The translations under genes were made by a program, and so were the position numbers. Shown in pieces: positions 48,326 to 55,530 of a stretch of 64,000 nucleotides of DNA. This stretch comes from JAGOTP01 sp964600845 (GTDB taxonomy: Bacteria; Patescibacteriota; Patescibacteriia; 2-12-FULL-60-25): positions 1 to 64,000 of the forward strand of contig CAZRJW010000005.1 in NCBI GenBank assembly GCA_964600845.1, read 5' to 3'. The stretch's first letter is position 1. The number at the start of each line of letters is the position of its first letter. Under the pieces are notes generated by a model. That model ran no database searches. It was not told the DNA's origin and saw only the letters and a list, made by a program, of their open reading frames with translations.

Positions 48326-48574
48326 ATGCCTGAAAGCGCGGTCGACATACTCACGAACATGGGACTTCCTGGCTTGGTCATCCTCGCCCTCGGTTGGTGG
48401 ATCAACCGTCAGGACAGTCGCATCGTCATGCTTCAGCAGCGAATCGACATTCTTCAAGAACTCAGGGTCGAAGATGCGCAGCGCATTGCAGGCGCCGTCG
48501 CGACCCTGGGAGAAGCGTTGGAGCGTCAGAGCAGCAAGCTCGACGTCTATCTTGAAAGGAAGATGCCCCGATGA
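48326..48574 (+). CDS. Membrane-anchored coiled-coil protein, 82 aa
   Basis: One membrane helix at about 8-26 (ILTNMGLPGLVILALGWWIN), then a coiled coil (RIVMLQQRIDILQELRVED). Layout like many small phage membrane proteins of unknown or holin-related function. Leaderless-type start. Confidence 0.55.
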   Translation: MPESAVDILTNMGLPGLVILALGWWINRQDSRIVMLQQRIDILQELRVEDAQRIAGAVATLGEALERQSSKLDVYLERKMPR

Positions 48575-48780
48575 GTAATGAGCGAAAGAAGAGGGATTCA
48601 GATCCCAAGATCAAGGCTCTCGGCTGGGAAGACCTCGACCCCTCTGAACTCATCGACAGCGCAATCAAGAAGTTCAAGTTGAGCGCCGAAAAGGCAAAGC
48701 AACTCGCCCAGTGCTCAACCCATCCTGAACTTGCCCACTGTTCAGTTCATCCCGAGACCAGTCGCAAGGCCGCACGGTAG
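48571..48780 (+). CDS. Hypothetical protein, 69 aa
   Basis: 4-bp overlap with the previous gene. Charged, helical; ends with repeated CSTHPELAHCSVHPE, two Cys/His pairs that may bind metal. Unknown. Confidence 0.5.
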   Translation: MSNERKKRDSDPKIKALGWEDLDPSELIDSAIKKFKLSAEKAKQLAQCSTHPELAHCSVHPETSRKAAR

Positions 48781-49211
48781 CCAATCGCCCTACGATGCCC
48801 CAGGAAGCCCGCTGACCATTGGACGGCGCGTAACCTAGTCGGGGCAACGTACGTTGCCAGGCGCAGCCGTCCACGGGGGGATGGGTGCCTATGCGCGGGC
48901 GTGGACGCTGCCTAGGCGCGGTGCCGCAGGCCGGGTAGGCACCTGGGCGGGGGGGTATGTGCGTGCGTGCGTGCGTGCGGAGAGAGGCGCCCCCCCGTTC
49001 GAGGCTCGCTCACAGACGAAACCACCGGCGGAATACGTCTGGGCGTCCCCCTCCCCCTTGCCAGGTGAAACTGGCCAGTGGGGGGACGGTGCGGGCTCTT
49101 TGACAACATAGAACTTGACCGGCCACCTGGCCTGGTTTCTCGCGCGTTTCGTGCGAGCGGCCAGATCCCCCAGAGGCCGACTGGAAACCCTTTCAAAACA
49201 AAGAGGCTCCC
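48781..49211. other. GC-rich non-coding control region
   Basis: 431 bp with no credible gene. Contains the perfect 16-bp palindrome GGCAACGTACGTTGCC (48843-48858), an inverted repeat GGTGCCTA / TAGGCACC (about 48885-48945), a TGCG microsatellite (about 48960-48980), a degenerate CCAGTGGGGGGAC copy of the dispersed repeat (about 49075), TTTGACAACATAG near 49100 that could hold a promoter, and AGAGG before the next ATG. Second candidate for an origin or major promoter region. Confidence 0.45.
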
Positions 49212-50130
49212 ATGTCCAAGTCGAAGAAGAATGATTCAGCAGTTTCACCAGTCGTTCAAGAGCCATCGGTTCTTGATCTTCAGATTGCGCTTCATCGTGC
49301 GCCTGGCTCCGATGCCGTGGCGACCGATGCCGTGGCGACCGATGCCGTGGCGACCGATGCCGTGGCGACCGATGCCGTNNNNNNNNNNNNNNNNNNNNNN
49401 NNNNNNNNNNNNNNNNNNNNNNNNNNNNNNNNNNNNNNNNNNNNNNNNNNNNNNNNNNNNNNNNNNNNNNNNNNNNNNGGTTGAGATCGATCCGCGTAAG
49501 ATCGCGCTTCGCGAACTGGACGCGGAGATCAAGACCCTCATGAGGGAAGGTTCTGAAGCTTTTCTCGAGGGCAACGGCGCTGAGGCAGAACGCCTCGGAA
49601 AAATCCTGATCACGCTCAGGTCTAAGCGCGTCGATCTTTCTCTCGACATCGGGATTCAGGGAACGATCGTTGAGTGCCGTGAGGCTCTCTCGGTCGTTCA
49701 GTGGCCCGAAGGTCGATTCCACTTGGTGGTTGAGATCGAGGCAGGCCAGATCAGGTCTCTCTCGCGAATGGAGATCGCTTCTGGTCCAGCGACAATGGCC
49801 AAGGTCACGGCAGCTTCGTCCGAGCACAAGCAAGCGTCTACGACGCGGGCTTCGTTCAAGGCCCAGGTGTCCGATCCGAGGCACCCCCCAGCTGGATGGT
49901 CGCGCCAGTGGCGCGCTAAGGGCATTTTGTATCAGGTGGTTTCACTTGGCGGTGGAACCTACAGACTCATCGACCAAGTGAACGGTGTAGTGGTTGAGGG
50001 TTCTGGCAACGCATTGGCTAAGGACGCCGCTGGAACACCAGTTGGCATCTACTTCACCTGGAAGCTCGGCAACCCAGGTGAGTCTTGGCCAGCTCCAAGC
50101 TGCGATGGATGGACAGCGCCTGCAGCCTGA
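49212..50130 (+). CDS. Repeat-linker protein with C-terminal HPPxGW...KLGNPG domain (interrupted by assembly gap)
   Basis: ATG 49212 (MSKSKKNDSAVSP) begins a frame that enters DAVAT pentapeptide repeats and then the 100-N gap. After the gap the frame ending at 50130 continues with a helical region (ALRELDAEIKTLMREGSEAF) and a C-terminal domain (RHPPAGW...TWKLGNPGESW) homologous to the end of the protein at 37607. The two parts differ in nominal frame only because the gap length is arbitrary. True length is unknown. The repeat linker resembles the ESDEP linker of the ParB-like protein. Confidence 0.6.
49311..49378 (+). repeat. 15-bp tandem repeat encoding DAVAT
   Basis: Unit GATGCCGTGGCGACC, 4.5 copies before the sequence breaks into Ns. 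Copy number unresolved. Confidence 0.9.
49379..49478. other. Assembly gap (100 N)
   Basis: Exactly 100 Ns, the conventional unknown-length gap, inside a tandem repeat. Sequence order across it depends on scaffolding. Confidence 0.95.
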
Positions 50131-50146
50131 ATCAGTCACGAAGAAA

Positions 50147-50178
50147 CCCCCTTGCGCGCGAGCGCTTGGGGGCTTTTT
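50147..50178 (+). terminator. Rho-independent terminator
   Basis: Stem CCCCCTTGCGC / GCGCTTGGGGG around a short loop, then CTTTTT. Confidence 0.9.
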
Positions 50179-50195
50179 CGTGCCCGAAAGAAGCC

Positions 50196-50462
50196 ATGAA
50201 ACTTGCACTTGCCTACATGCCCGTTCAGTCGGGCGCAGACCATTCAGCTGGCGTCGCTCACATCGCGCGCGCACTCAACGCGTCACTCGATGGCGCACCC
50301 ATTGACGCTGATGCACTGGCATTCGCTTGTCGAACGGTTGGCGTTGACTTCGCGAGCGCGGTATTCGCGCTTGCGAATGCAAGACTCGTTGTTCTCAACG
50401 GAGACCAACTGTTCCTTGGCCCGCTTGGCCACGCGCTGCTCGTGAGCGCGTACATCGGCTGA
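50196..50462 (+). CDS. Hypothetical protein, 88 aa
   Basis: ATG 50196 after the terminator; CCGAAAGAAG is a weak site. Ala/Val-rich helical protein (GVAHIARALNASLDGAPIDAD) without charge clusters. Its stop lies inside a palindrome (50459-50471). Unknown. Confidence 0.45.
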   Translation: MKLALAYMPVQSGADHSAGVAHIARALNASLDGAPIDADALAFACRTVGVDFASAVFALANARLVVLNGDQLFLGPLGHALLVSAYIG

Positions 50463-50471
50463 ATCATTCAG
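50459..50471. promoter_or_regulatory. 13-bp palindrome CTGAATCATTCAG
   Basis: Perfect copy containing the TGA stop of the 88-aa gene and directly followed by a terminator. Confidence 0.6.
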
Positions 50472-50478
50472 GGAGAAG

Positions 50479-50506
50479 CCCGGAGCACGATTGCTCCGGG
50501 TTTTTT
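50479..50506 (+). terminator. Rho-independent terminator
   Basis: Perfect 9-bp stem CCCGGAGCA / TGCTCCGGG, 4-nt loop, six Ts. A second hairpin (GCCCGGA/TCCGGGC) follows at about 50510 and includes the CTCCGGGCACG right arm of the dispersed repeat. Confidence 0.9.
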
Positions 50507-50577
50507 CTTGCCCGGATTCGCTCCGGGCACGCTTACAGGCGTTAACGCGCGGCATCCGTCCGCGCAGAAAGGCAACT

Positions 50578-50763
50578 GTGAACTGCAAGCATCATGTGAA
50601 AGGAGATGGCTCTTGGTGGGCTGTCGACGGTCGCGGAATCGAGCTTTGCCGCGTTTGCGGCAAGTGCGAGCGCGAGAAGCTTTCTCATTACGCTCCCGAG
50701 ATTCTCGGACACTACACGTCGGCCGATGTCGACGAAAGTATCGAGAGTGACGAGCCGTGGTGA
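50578..50763 (+). CDS. Small zinc-binding protein, 61 aa
   Basis: GTG 50578 with AGAAAGG upstream. CKHH near the start and CRVCGKCEREK in the middle form a plausible zinc site. Probably a regulatory or DNA-binding mini-protein. Confidence 0.5.
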   Translation: MNCKHHVKGDGSWWAVDGRGIELCRVCGKCEREKLSHYAPEILGHYTSADVDESIESDEPW

Positions 50764-50779
50764 CTGAGTGACCGCCCCG

Positions 50780-50805
50780 CTGACCACGAACACGTTCGTG
50801 GTCAG
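50780..50805. repeat. Intercistronic hairpin, family CCACGARC
   Basis: Perfect 12-bp stem CTGACCACGAAC / GTTCGTGGTCAG with a 2-nt centre. Related hairpins at 51285 and 51930. Confidence 0.75.
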
Positions 50806-50840
50806 CGAGGTGTTCATTCTGAACTCCAGAAAGAGGACGT

Positions 50841-51032
50841 ATGGCCTGGGCAAAAGAAGAGCCGAAAAATGTGAGCATCGCAGTTGAAGACGGAGTGATC
50901 GTGTTGAAGATCCTTCCCGACGAGGACTACGGCCCGTCTTCCACCGGGAAGACGAGAATAGTCGCCAAGGGAACGCTCGATGTTCCTGGCTACGCCGGAC
51001 TGACCGTTTCGGTCACAGCGTGGAAGAAATGA
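50841..51032 (+). CDS. Hypothetical protein, 63 aa
   Basis: AGAAAGAGG leader. Small beta protein (VSIAVEDGVIVLKILPDEDYG...LDVPGYAGLTVSVTAW). Downstream of a hairpin. Unknown. Confidence 0.5.
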   Translation: MAWAKEEPKNVSIAVEDGVIVLKILPDEDYGPSSTGKTRIVAKGTLDVPGYAGLTVSVTAWKK

Positions 51033-51277
51033 ACATGCAGTGGCGCGACCGCCCCGCAGACGAGCGTCACAGCTGTATGCCAGCTGGTTCTCGACGGGGA
51101 AGATACTGCGGCGACCCCACTACTTGGGCGTATTACCCACGAGAGATCGGCGAGTCGGTCATCTTCGTTCTGGAGCGCCGTGACGACGAGACGGGATACT
51201 CGACGGAGATTGCCTCCTTCGCTTCGCCCAACGAAGCGAAGGAGGAGATGCAGCGATTGGCGAACACCAGCACCTGA
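51029..51277 (+). CDS. Hypothetical protein with QWRDRPADER motif, 82 aa
   Basis: ATG 51029 overlaps the previous stop (ATGA). The N-terminal QWRDRPADER is identical to a segment near the N-terminus of the DUF932 protein at 52028; the rest differs. Contains three Cys and a small alpha/beta region (GESVIFVLERRDDETGYS). Unknown. Confidence 0.5.
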   Translation: MNMQWRDRPADERHSCMPAGSRRGRYCGDPTTWAYYPREIGESVIFVLERRDDETGYSTEIASFASPNEAKEEMQRLANTST

Positions 51278-51284
51278 CCGGCTT

Positions 51285-51316
51285 CGCGCCCACGAGCACA
51301 CCAGCTCGTGGGCGCG
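51285..51316. repeat. Intercistronic hairpin, family CCACGARC
   Basis: Perfect 13-bp stem CGCGCCCACGAGC / GCTCGTGGGCGCG with loop ACACCA; no T-run, so not a standard terminator. Confidence 0.75.
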
Positions 51317-51350
51317 TGGGCGTTCACGTTCAAGACGCCAGGAGGTTCCT

Positions 51351-51665
51351 ATGGCAACAGTTGAGATGGCAGTGCGCGACCAACGGAAAGTCTTCTACGA
51401 CGAGTCGCTCCAGAAGAGAATCACTGAAGTTTGCGCTTTCGCCGACAGTATCGGCAAGCGCGACGCCTTCGAGGACGCGCTCTCGCGCGTCGCTTATCCG
51501 AAGTTCTTCGGAGAGCCCGCGCGTACGTTTCTGTACAGCGACTTCGCCGCGTTCTCGTTCGGATTCAGTGTTCAAGTGCAAGACCGCGACGGGTCTTGGC
51601 GTTTCGCCATGAATGGCGGAATCATCTTCCACGAGCGAGATGCCGAGTGGGGAGTTCACACATGA
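51351..51665 (+). CDS. Hypothetical protein, 104 aa
   Basis: AGGAGG site 6 nt before the ATG. Alpha-then-beta protein ending in a charged beta sheet (FSFGFSVQVQDRDGSWRFAM). Similar small proteins occur in phage early regions. Unknown. Confidence 0.55.
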   Translation: MATVEMAVRDQRKVFYDESLQKRITEVCAFADSIGKRDAFEDALSRVAYPKFFGEPARTFLYSDFAAFSFGFSVQVQDRDGSWRFAMNGGIIFHERDAEWGVHT

Positions 51666-51919
51666 GCGGCCGCATCTGCTCCCATCGCATCGACATGAAG
51701 TCGATGTCACTCGACGAGAACGCAGTGGACATGCGCTGCATCCTTTGCGGATTATCTGGTTCGATCATCGTTCTTCCAGAAGATGTTCTCTGGGATGACG
51801 ACGCGTCGCACTACGACGACGACGAGCCGAGACGCTACGAGAGCGTGCCTTCGTTTGTCGAAGATGAGCCGATTCCTTTCGTTCCCACTCCGAAAGCGAA
51901 TCGCGCAGTACGCGACTGA
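51662..51919 (+). CDS. Cys/His small protein, 85 aa
   Basis: 4-bp overlap. CSHR near the start and CILCG form a four-ligand zinc-ribbon-like site, followed by an acidic region (DDDASHYDDDEPRR). Confidence 0.5.
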   Translation: MSGRICSHRIDMKSMSLDENAVDMRCILCGLSGSIIVLPEDVLWDDDASHYDDDEPRRYESVPSFVEDEPIPFVPTPKANRAVRD

Positions 51920-51929
51920 GATGCCCCGT

Positions 51930-51953
51930 TGCCCACGAACAGGTTCGTGGGCA
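51930..51953. repeat. Intercistronic hairpin, family CCACGARC
   Basis: Perfect 11-bp stem TGCCCACGAAC / GTTCGTGGGCA, 2-nt centre, followed by GGCGTTCCACTCCGGGCACG, the right arm of the dispersed repeat. Confidence 0.75.
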
Positions 51954-52027
51954 GCAAGGCGTTCCACTCCGGGCACGCTGACAGAAGAAAACGGGCCATG
52001 CGTTCAACCGGCCCATTGGAGGTCCAG

Positions 52028-53182
52028 ATGATGACAGTGAATGCAGTTACCAACCCCGGTCAGAGTGTGACTCTGACCCGTGCGTCCGCGCAGTGGCGCG
52101 ACCGTCCCGCAGACGAGCGGTACGAGAGCATCGCTGCGCTGCGCACTGCAGCGCACGCGCACAGGCAGCGGTCGAGTGAAGAGATCATCGACCTCTCGGC
52201 GTCGCGCTTGACGTGGCGCGACGACGAAATCCTCTTGGACGACAAGAGGATGAACAACTGGTCGTTTGGCCAGCTCTGTTCGAAGCTGAAGGCGCCTGCG
52301 AACTACATGCGGACGCTTCCGACCGAGATCGCGTTGGCCAACCTGAAGCACGGCATGAGCGCAAACGTGCTCCCAAACGACCAGAGCAAGCTCCTGGTCG
52401 GCCCGTCGCATATTGGCGCCTTCACCGGGCCTGGATACGCCCGCATCTGGAACGCGGAGATCGCCGATTGGATCTGGGAGCTTCAAGAAAACAATCCGCA
52501 CTTGAGCTTCCCCGTAAGCTTCAAGACCGCATCCGGCGACAAGGCGGAAGCCTGGGGCGAGAAGAAAGAGCTTCCCGTCGCGTTCCTGAGCGACCGAGAC
52601 ATGTTCGTATTCCTGTGCGACTACGAGCACGGGATCGAGGTTCCCGGCGCGCCCAACCTGCTCAGCCGTGGGTTCTGGGTCGAGAACAACGAAGTGGGCG
52701 CGGGCTCAGTTCGCATCACGATGTTCTTGTTTGACTTCGTTTGCAGCAACGTCCTGGTGTGGGGCGCGCGCAACGTGCTCGAAGTCAAGATCGCCCACAA
52801 GGGCCGAGCCCGCGAGCGCGTCCTGTTCGACGACAGCGAAGCGCGGAAGGCGATCGCCGAGTACGCGAACCGTTCAGCCTACGCGGACACCCTCCGCATC
52901 CAGCGCGCGCAGAACCTGCTCGTCGCCAACACCACCATCGAGGTTGTCGACTCGCTCTACGCCAGGCGCCTGCCTGGATTGACGAAGAACGTGCTCGCCG
53001 AGGCGATGCTCGTTGCCGGACGCACCGAGCGGTACCAGCTCGGCGCAGGCCCCAACAGCGTCTGGGGAGTAATCAGCGGGTTGACCGAAGTCAGCCAGAA
53101 GTCGGAACACGCAGACGCCCGCATCGAGATCGACCGCAGCGCAGCGCGCATCCTCGACATGATGGTCCCCGAAGAGGGCTGA
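52028..53182 (+). CDS. DUF932 family phage/plasmid protein, 384 aa
   Basis: GGAGGTCC site before the ATG. Follows the DUF932 pattern: RPADERYESIAAL, KLKAPANYMRTLP, a central IGAFTGPGYARIWNAEI, DRDMFVFLCDYE, GFWVENNEVGAGSVRITMFLFDFVCSNVLVWG, and a helical C-terminal third. DUF932 proteins are widespread in phages and plasmids, often near replication or early genes; molecular role not established. Followed by a palindrome that contains its stop, and then a terminator. Confidence 0.75.
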   Translation: MMTVNAVTNPGQSVTLTRASAQWRDRPADERYESIAALRTAAHAHRQRSSEEIIDLSASRLTWRDDEILLDDKRMNNWSFGQLCSKLKAPANYMRTLPTEIALANLKHGMSANVLPNDQSKLLVGPSHIGAFTGPGYARIWNAEIADWIWELQENNPHLSFPVSFKTASGDKAEAWGEKKELPVAFLSDRDMFVFLCDYEHGIEVPGAPNLLSRGFWVENNEVGAGSVRITMFLFDFVCSNVLVWGARNVLEVKIAHKGRARERVLFDDSEARKAIAEYANRSAYADTLRIQRAQNLLVANTTIEVVDSLYARRLPGLTKNVLAEAMLVAGRTERYQLGAGPNSVWGVISGLTEVSQKSEHADARIEIDRSAARILDMMVPEEG

Positions 53183-53191
53183 ACGATTCAG
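53179..53191. promoter_or_regulatory. 13-bp palindrome CTGAACGATTCAG
   Basis: Perfect copy containing the TGA stop of the DUF932 gene, 3 bp before a terminator stem. Confidence 0.65.
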
Positions 53192-53193
53192 CG

Positions 53194-53228
53194 ACACGCC
53201 GGGGAGGCTTTCTCCTCGGCGTGTTTTC
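53194..53228 (+). terminator. Rho-independent terminator
   Basis: Stem ACACGCCG / CGGCGTGT extended by GGGAG/CTCC, then TTTT. Confidence 0.8.
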
Positions 53229-53285
53229 GCGTTCGCGGTTTGCTCGCTGCGCTTGATTTTCAAGCCCAGCGTGGAGGTAACGAAC

Positions 53286-53456
53286 ATGACAAGTGGTCTC
53301 AAAGAGGCGCAGGTCGCCTACGACAGCATGGAGCCCCCTGAAGAGCGCGACGCGCTCGTGTGCCCCGAGTGCTGCGGCTCAGGACGCGTCGAGGTTGACG
53401 CGTGCGGAACGGTCGAAGAGTGCCCCCTCTGCGGGGGAGAAGGGAGTCTGCGATGA
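53286..53456 (+). CDS. DnaJ-type zinc-finger mini-protein, 56 aa
   Basis: GGAGG before the ATG. CPECCGSG and CPLCGGEG are two CxxCxGxG half-sites forming one zinc centre. Similar to the protein at 47922. Possible chaperone or nucleic-acid co-factor. Confidence 0.6.
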   Translation: MTSGLKEAQVAYDSMEPPEERDALVCPECCGSGRVEVDACGTVEECPLCGGEGSLR

Positions 53457-53872
53457 CCAAGATATGGCGTGGAGTTCGCCGCGACGGTGTTCGCTGGCGG
53501 TTTTGGTCCAAGAGCACTACGACGCTTATCCACCGTAACGTGAGCGCGTTCTACCTTCAGCTCGTGGCGGTCGAGTTGAAGAATCGCGGCCACTGGGTGA
53601 GCAAGGTTGTCGTCACGGACCATCCACTGGTCCTTCCTTTCATCGCAACGAGCGCGCGTCCGCAAGAGCTTCTTCTTGCTACGCGTGAGACGAGCCGGGA
53701 CGAATCGCTTCGACTCAAGGCGAGCCGTCGCTGCGATCTGCTTTGCGGGCCGATCGACTGCAAAGAGCTTTGCTTCATGACGCCGGAACTAGCGTTGGCT
53801 GAGGCGGCTGGCCCAGGGCAGCGCGAGCGCATCGTCGCTGGTCTCGAGCAACTTCAACGCGAGGGAGAATAG
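53453..53872 (+). CDS. Hypothetical protein, 139 aa
   Basis: 4-bp overlap. Begins with a basic beta segment (IWRGVRRDGVRWRFWSKS) and has a Cys cluster (RRCDLLCGPIDCKELC) near residue 95-110 that may bind metal. Unknown. Confidence 0.5.
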   Translation: MTKIWRGVRRDGVRWRFWSKSTTTLIHRNVSAFYLQLVAVELKNRGHWVSKVVVTDHPLVLPFIATSARPQELLLATRETSRDESLRLKASRRCDLLCGPIDCKELCFMTPELALAEAAGPGQRERIVAGLEQLQREGE

Positions 53873-53874
53873 TC

Positions 53875-54399
53875 ATGGACCCAGCGGAGACTCTTAGAAG
53901 AGCAGAGACCCTTCTCAAGGAAGGCTGGTATCGAGACTCGAAAGAGACGCTCGAACACTACTTCGAGTGGAGGAGGGCCGGAGGCTTTGAGCCGAAGGAC
54001 GGGGACGCGCGCGCTCGAAAGATGGCGACGTGTTCGCTGGAAGAGATTCTTCTGTCGATGGACCCGTGCGACGAAGCTCGAGAGTGGATTCTCAACGAGA
54101 AAAGTAACTTCGGAACGCTTGCCCAAGCGGTCAGCGCGTGCCCGAGGCTGTCGTGGCTTGAGTGGGTCGTTGAAGGACTTCCGATGGCGCGGCGCCTCGC
54201 TTCTGACCTGGACAATCACATGTCTGGTCCCGTTCTTTACTCAGAAATCAGAAGATTTCTTCTGGTCCCAGAGAATCTCGAAAGGTTCGCGTTCGGTCTT
54301 TTCGAACAAGCGAAAGAAAGCGGGCTTCTTCCCCGTCCGCGCGACGGGGGAGCAGTGGGGGGTTCGCCACTCCGGCCACAACAACAGGAGGAACCATGA
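53875..54399 (+). CDS. Hypothetical protein with repeat-derived C-terminus, 174 aa
   Basis: ATG 53875. Helical protein (PAETLRRAETLLKEGWYRDSKE). The frame runs through dispersed repeat copy g, so the last 22 residues (PRPRDGGAVGGSPLRPQQQ...) are repeat-encoded, and the stop overlaps the next ATG. The ancestral protein probably ended near residue 150. Confidence 0.5.
   Translation: MDPAETLRRAETLLKEGWYRDSKETLEHYFEWRRAGGFEPKDGDARARKMATCSLEEILLSMDPCDEAREWILNEKSNFGTLAQAVSACPRLSWLEWVVEGLPMARRLASDLDNHMSGPVLYSEIRRFLLVPENLERFAFGLFEQAKESGLLPRPRDGGAVGGSPLRPQQQEEP
54331..54382 (+). repeat. Dispersed G-rich/palindromic repeat, copy g
   Basis: CCGTCCGCGCGACGGGGGAG then CAGTGGGGGGTTCGCCACTC and CGGCC. In frame with the upstream gene, 14 bp before the next start. 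Confidence 0.85.
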
Positions 54400-54581
54400 G
54401 CAACGAACGCAACACACACGAAGACGCAAGAACATCCTTTGACGCTTTCAAGGTGCGCTACTTCGACGGCTATCCAGTTCCAGATCGCATCGCGAAAGAG
54501 TTCTGGGACGACTTTCGGTTCGCACACGAAGGATCGCTCTCGAGTTACGTCGAAGCGACGACCAAAGAGGAGGAGTCATGA
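54396..54581 (+). CDS. Hypothetical protein, 61 aa
   Basis: AGGAGG 5 nt before the ATG; 4-bp overlaps both sides. Aromatic, charged (FKVRYFDGYPVPDRIAKEFWDD). Unknown. Confidence 0.5.
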   Translation: MSNERNTHEDARTSFDAFKVRYFDGYPVPDRIAKEFWDDFRFAHEGSLSSYVEATTKEEES

Positions 54582-54847
54582 GCCCTGTTTCGCAGAACTA
54601 CGCTGACGTGATAGCCCGTGCCGTGACGCTCGCCTACCTCGCGAGAGCTGTCGTGTGTCCCGCGACTGGCGGCGCGCAGTTGCCAATCACAATCACATTG
54701 CTCGGGAGACCACACGACACGGACCGTCGTGTCACCGTGAGACGAGAAGAGGGCTCAGACGAGCCGGAACACACGTCCGAGTGGACCGGCTCACTCGAAG
54801 AGTGGCAAGCCGCCATACGCCGCACTCTCGCGGAGGCTCTCTCATGA
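54578..54847 (+). CDS. Hypothetical protein, 89 aa
   Basis: Coupled to its neighbours by 4-bp overlaps. Helix (YADVIARAVTLAYLARAVVC) then a beta hairpin and a final helix. Unknown. Confidence 0.5.
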   Translation: MSPVSQNYADVIARAVTLAYLARAVVCPATGGAQLPITITLLGRPHDTDRRVTVRREEGSDEPEHTSEWTGSLEEWQAAIRRTLAEALS

Positions 54848-55215
54848 CCAAGCGAGAATGCCCCGCGTGCGGATACGATATCTCTCGGGTTGGAGAGTTC
54901 GACCCGACTCCCACGGTTCTGAGCGTGTCCGCGATGGCTTCAGAGATTCGCGACCTGAAAGCGAAGCTTGAAGAAGCCGAGTCGAAGTACATCGAGGAGA
55001 AAAAACGTGCTGATAGTTTGCACGCCGTCTTGTGGCGACCTCGAACCTCAAGAGAGATGGAACTCGACGACGCGGTTTTCAACTTGAAGGAAGCCGCAAA
55101 CGAGTGGGATGCATTTCCAGATTCGCCGATGCACCGGACGCACCTTTGCGCTTGCGTGCGTCGATGGCGAGTCGCGAATCAAAAGATGACAAGCCAGAAG
55201 AAAGAAGACAGGTGA
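54844..55215 (+). CDS. Zinc-knuckle coiled-coil protein, 123 aa
   Basis: CPACGYD at residues 6-12, then a coiled coil (MASEIRDLKAKLEEAESKYIEEK) and a Cys pair (CACV). Similar composition to the 278-aa coiled-coil protein at 46563. Unknown. Confidence 0.5.
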   Translation: MTKRECPACGYDISRVGEFDPTPTVLSVSAMASEIRDLKAKLEEAESKYIEEKKRADSLHAVLWRPRTSREMELDDAVFNLKEAANEWDAFPDSPMHRTHLCACVRRWRVANQKMTSQKKEDR

Positions 55216-55218
55216 CCA

Positions 55219-55530
55219 GTGGGAGCTTCAACATTCATCAACTGCGTTCGCAAGAACGAGGAAATCAAAACGGCGGCGCAGGCTTTCCTTCAGGAATCCC
55301 AGCGCTCGCGACACGAAAGCGGTCACTCCTACTCGGGAGAGATCGGCATGAAGCACGACCTTCTCCGCGCTCGCCACGTCCCGTGCGCGACAATGAAAGA
55401 AGGTCGCGACCTAGCGTGCAGGTTGCTGGAGGACTCCGACGAGTACGGCGACAAGTATGGTCCGGCGTTCTACGTCGAAGTGATCGGCGAAGAAGTTGGC
55501 TGGGTCTTCTTCGGATGGGCACCGTCATGA
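55219..55530 (+). CDS. Hypothetical protein, 103 aa
   Basis: GTG 55219, 3 bp after the previous stop. Helical N-terminus then a beta end (PAFYVEVIGEEVGWVFFGW). Unknown. Confidence 0.45.
   Translation: MGASTFINCVRKNEEIKTAAQAFLQESQRSRHESGHSYSGEIGMKHDLLRARHVPCATMKEGRDLACRLLEDSDEYGDKYGPAFYVEVIGEEVGWVFFGWAPS

Noticed and set aside
49078..49211. Starting the repeat-linker gene upstream at 49078
   Set aside because: The upstream frame runs through non-coding GC-rich sequence and is joined to the downstream part only by the arbitrary gap length. ATG 49212 with AGAGG before it is better.
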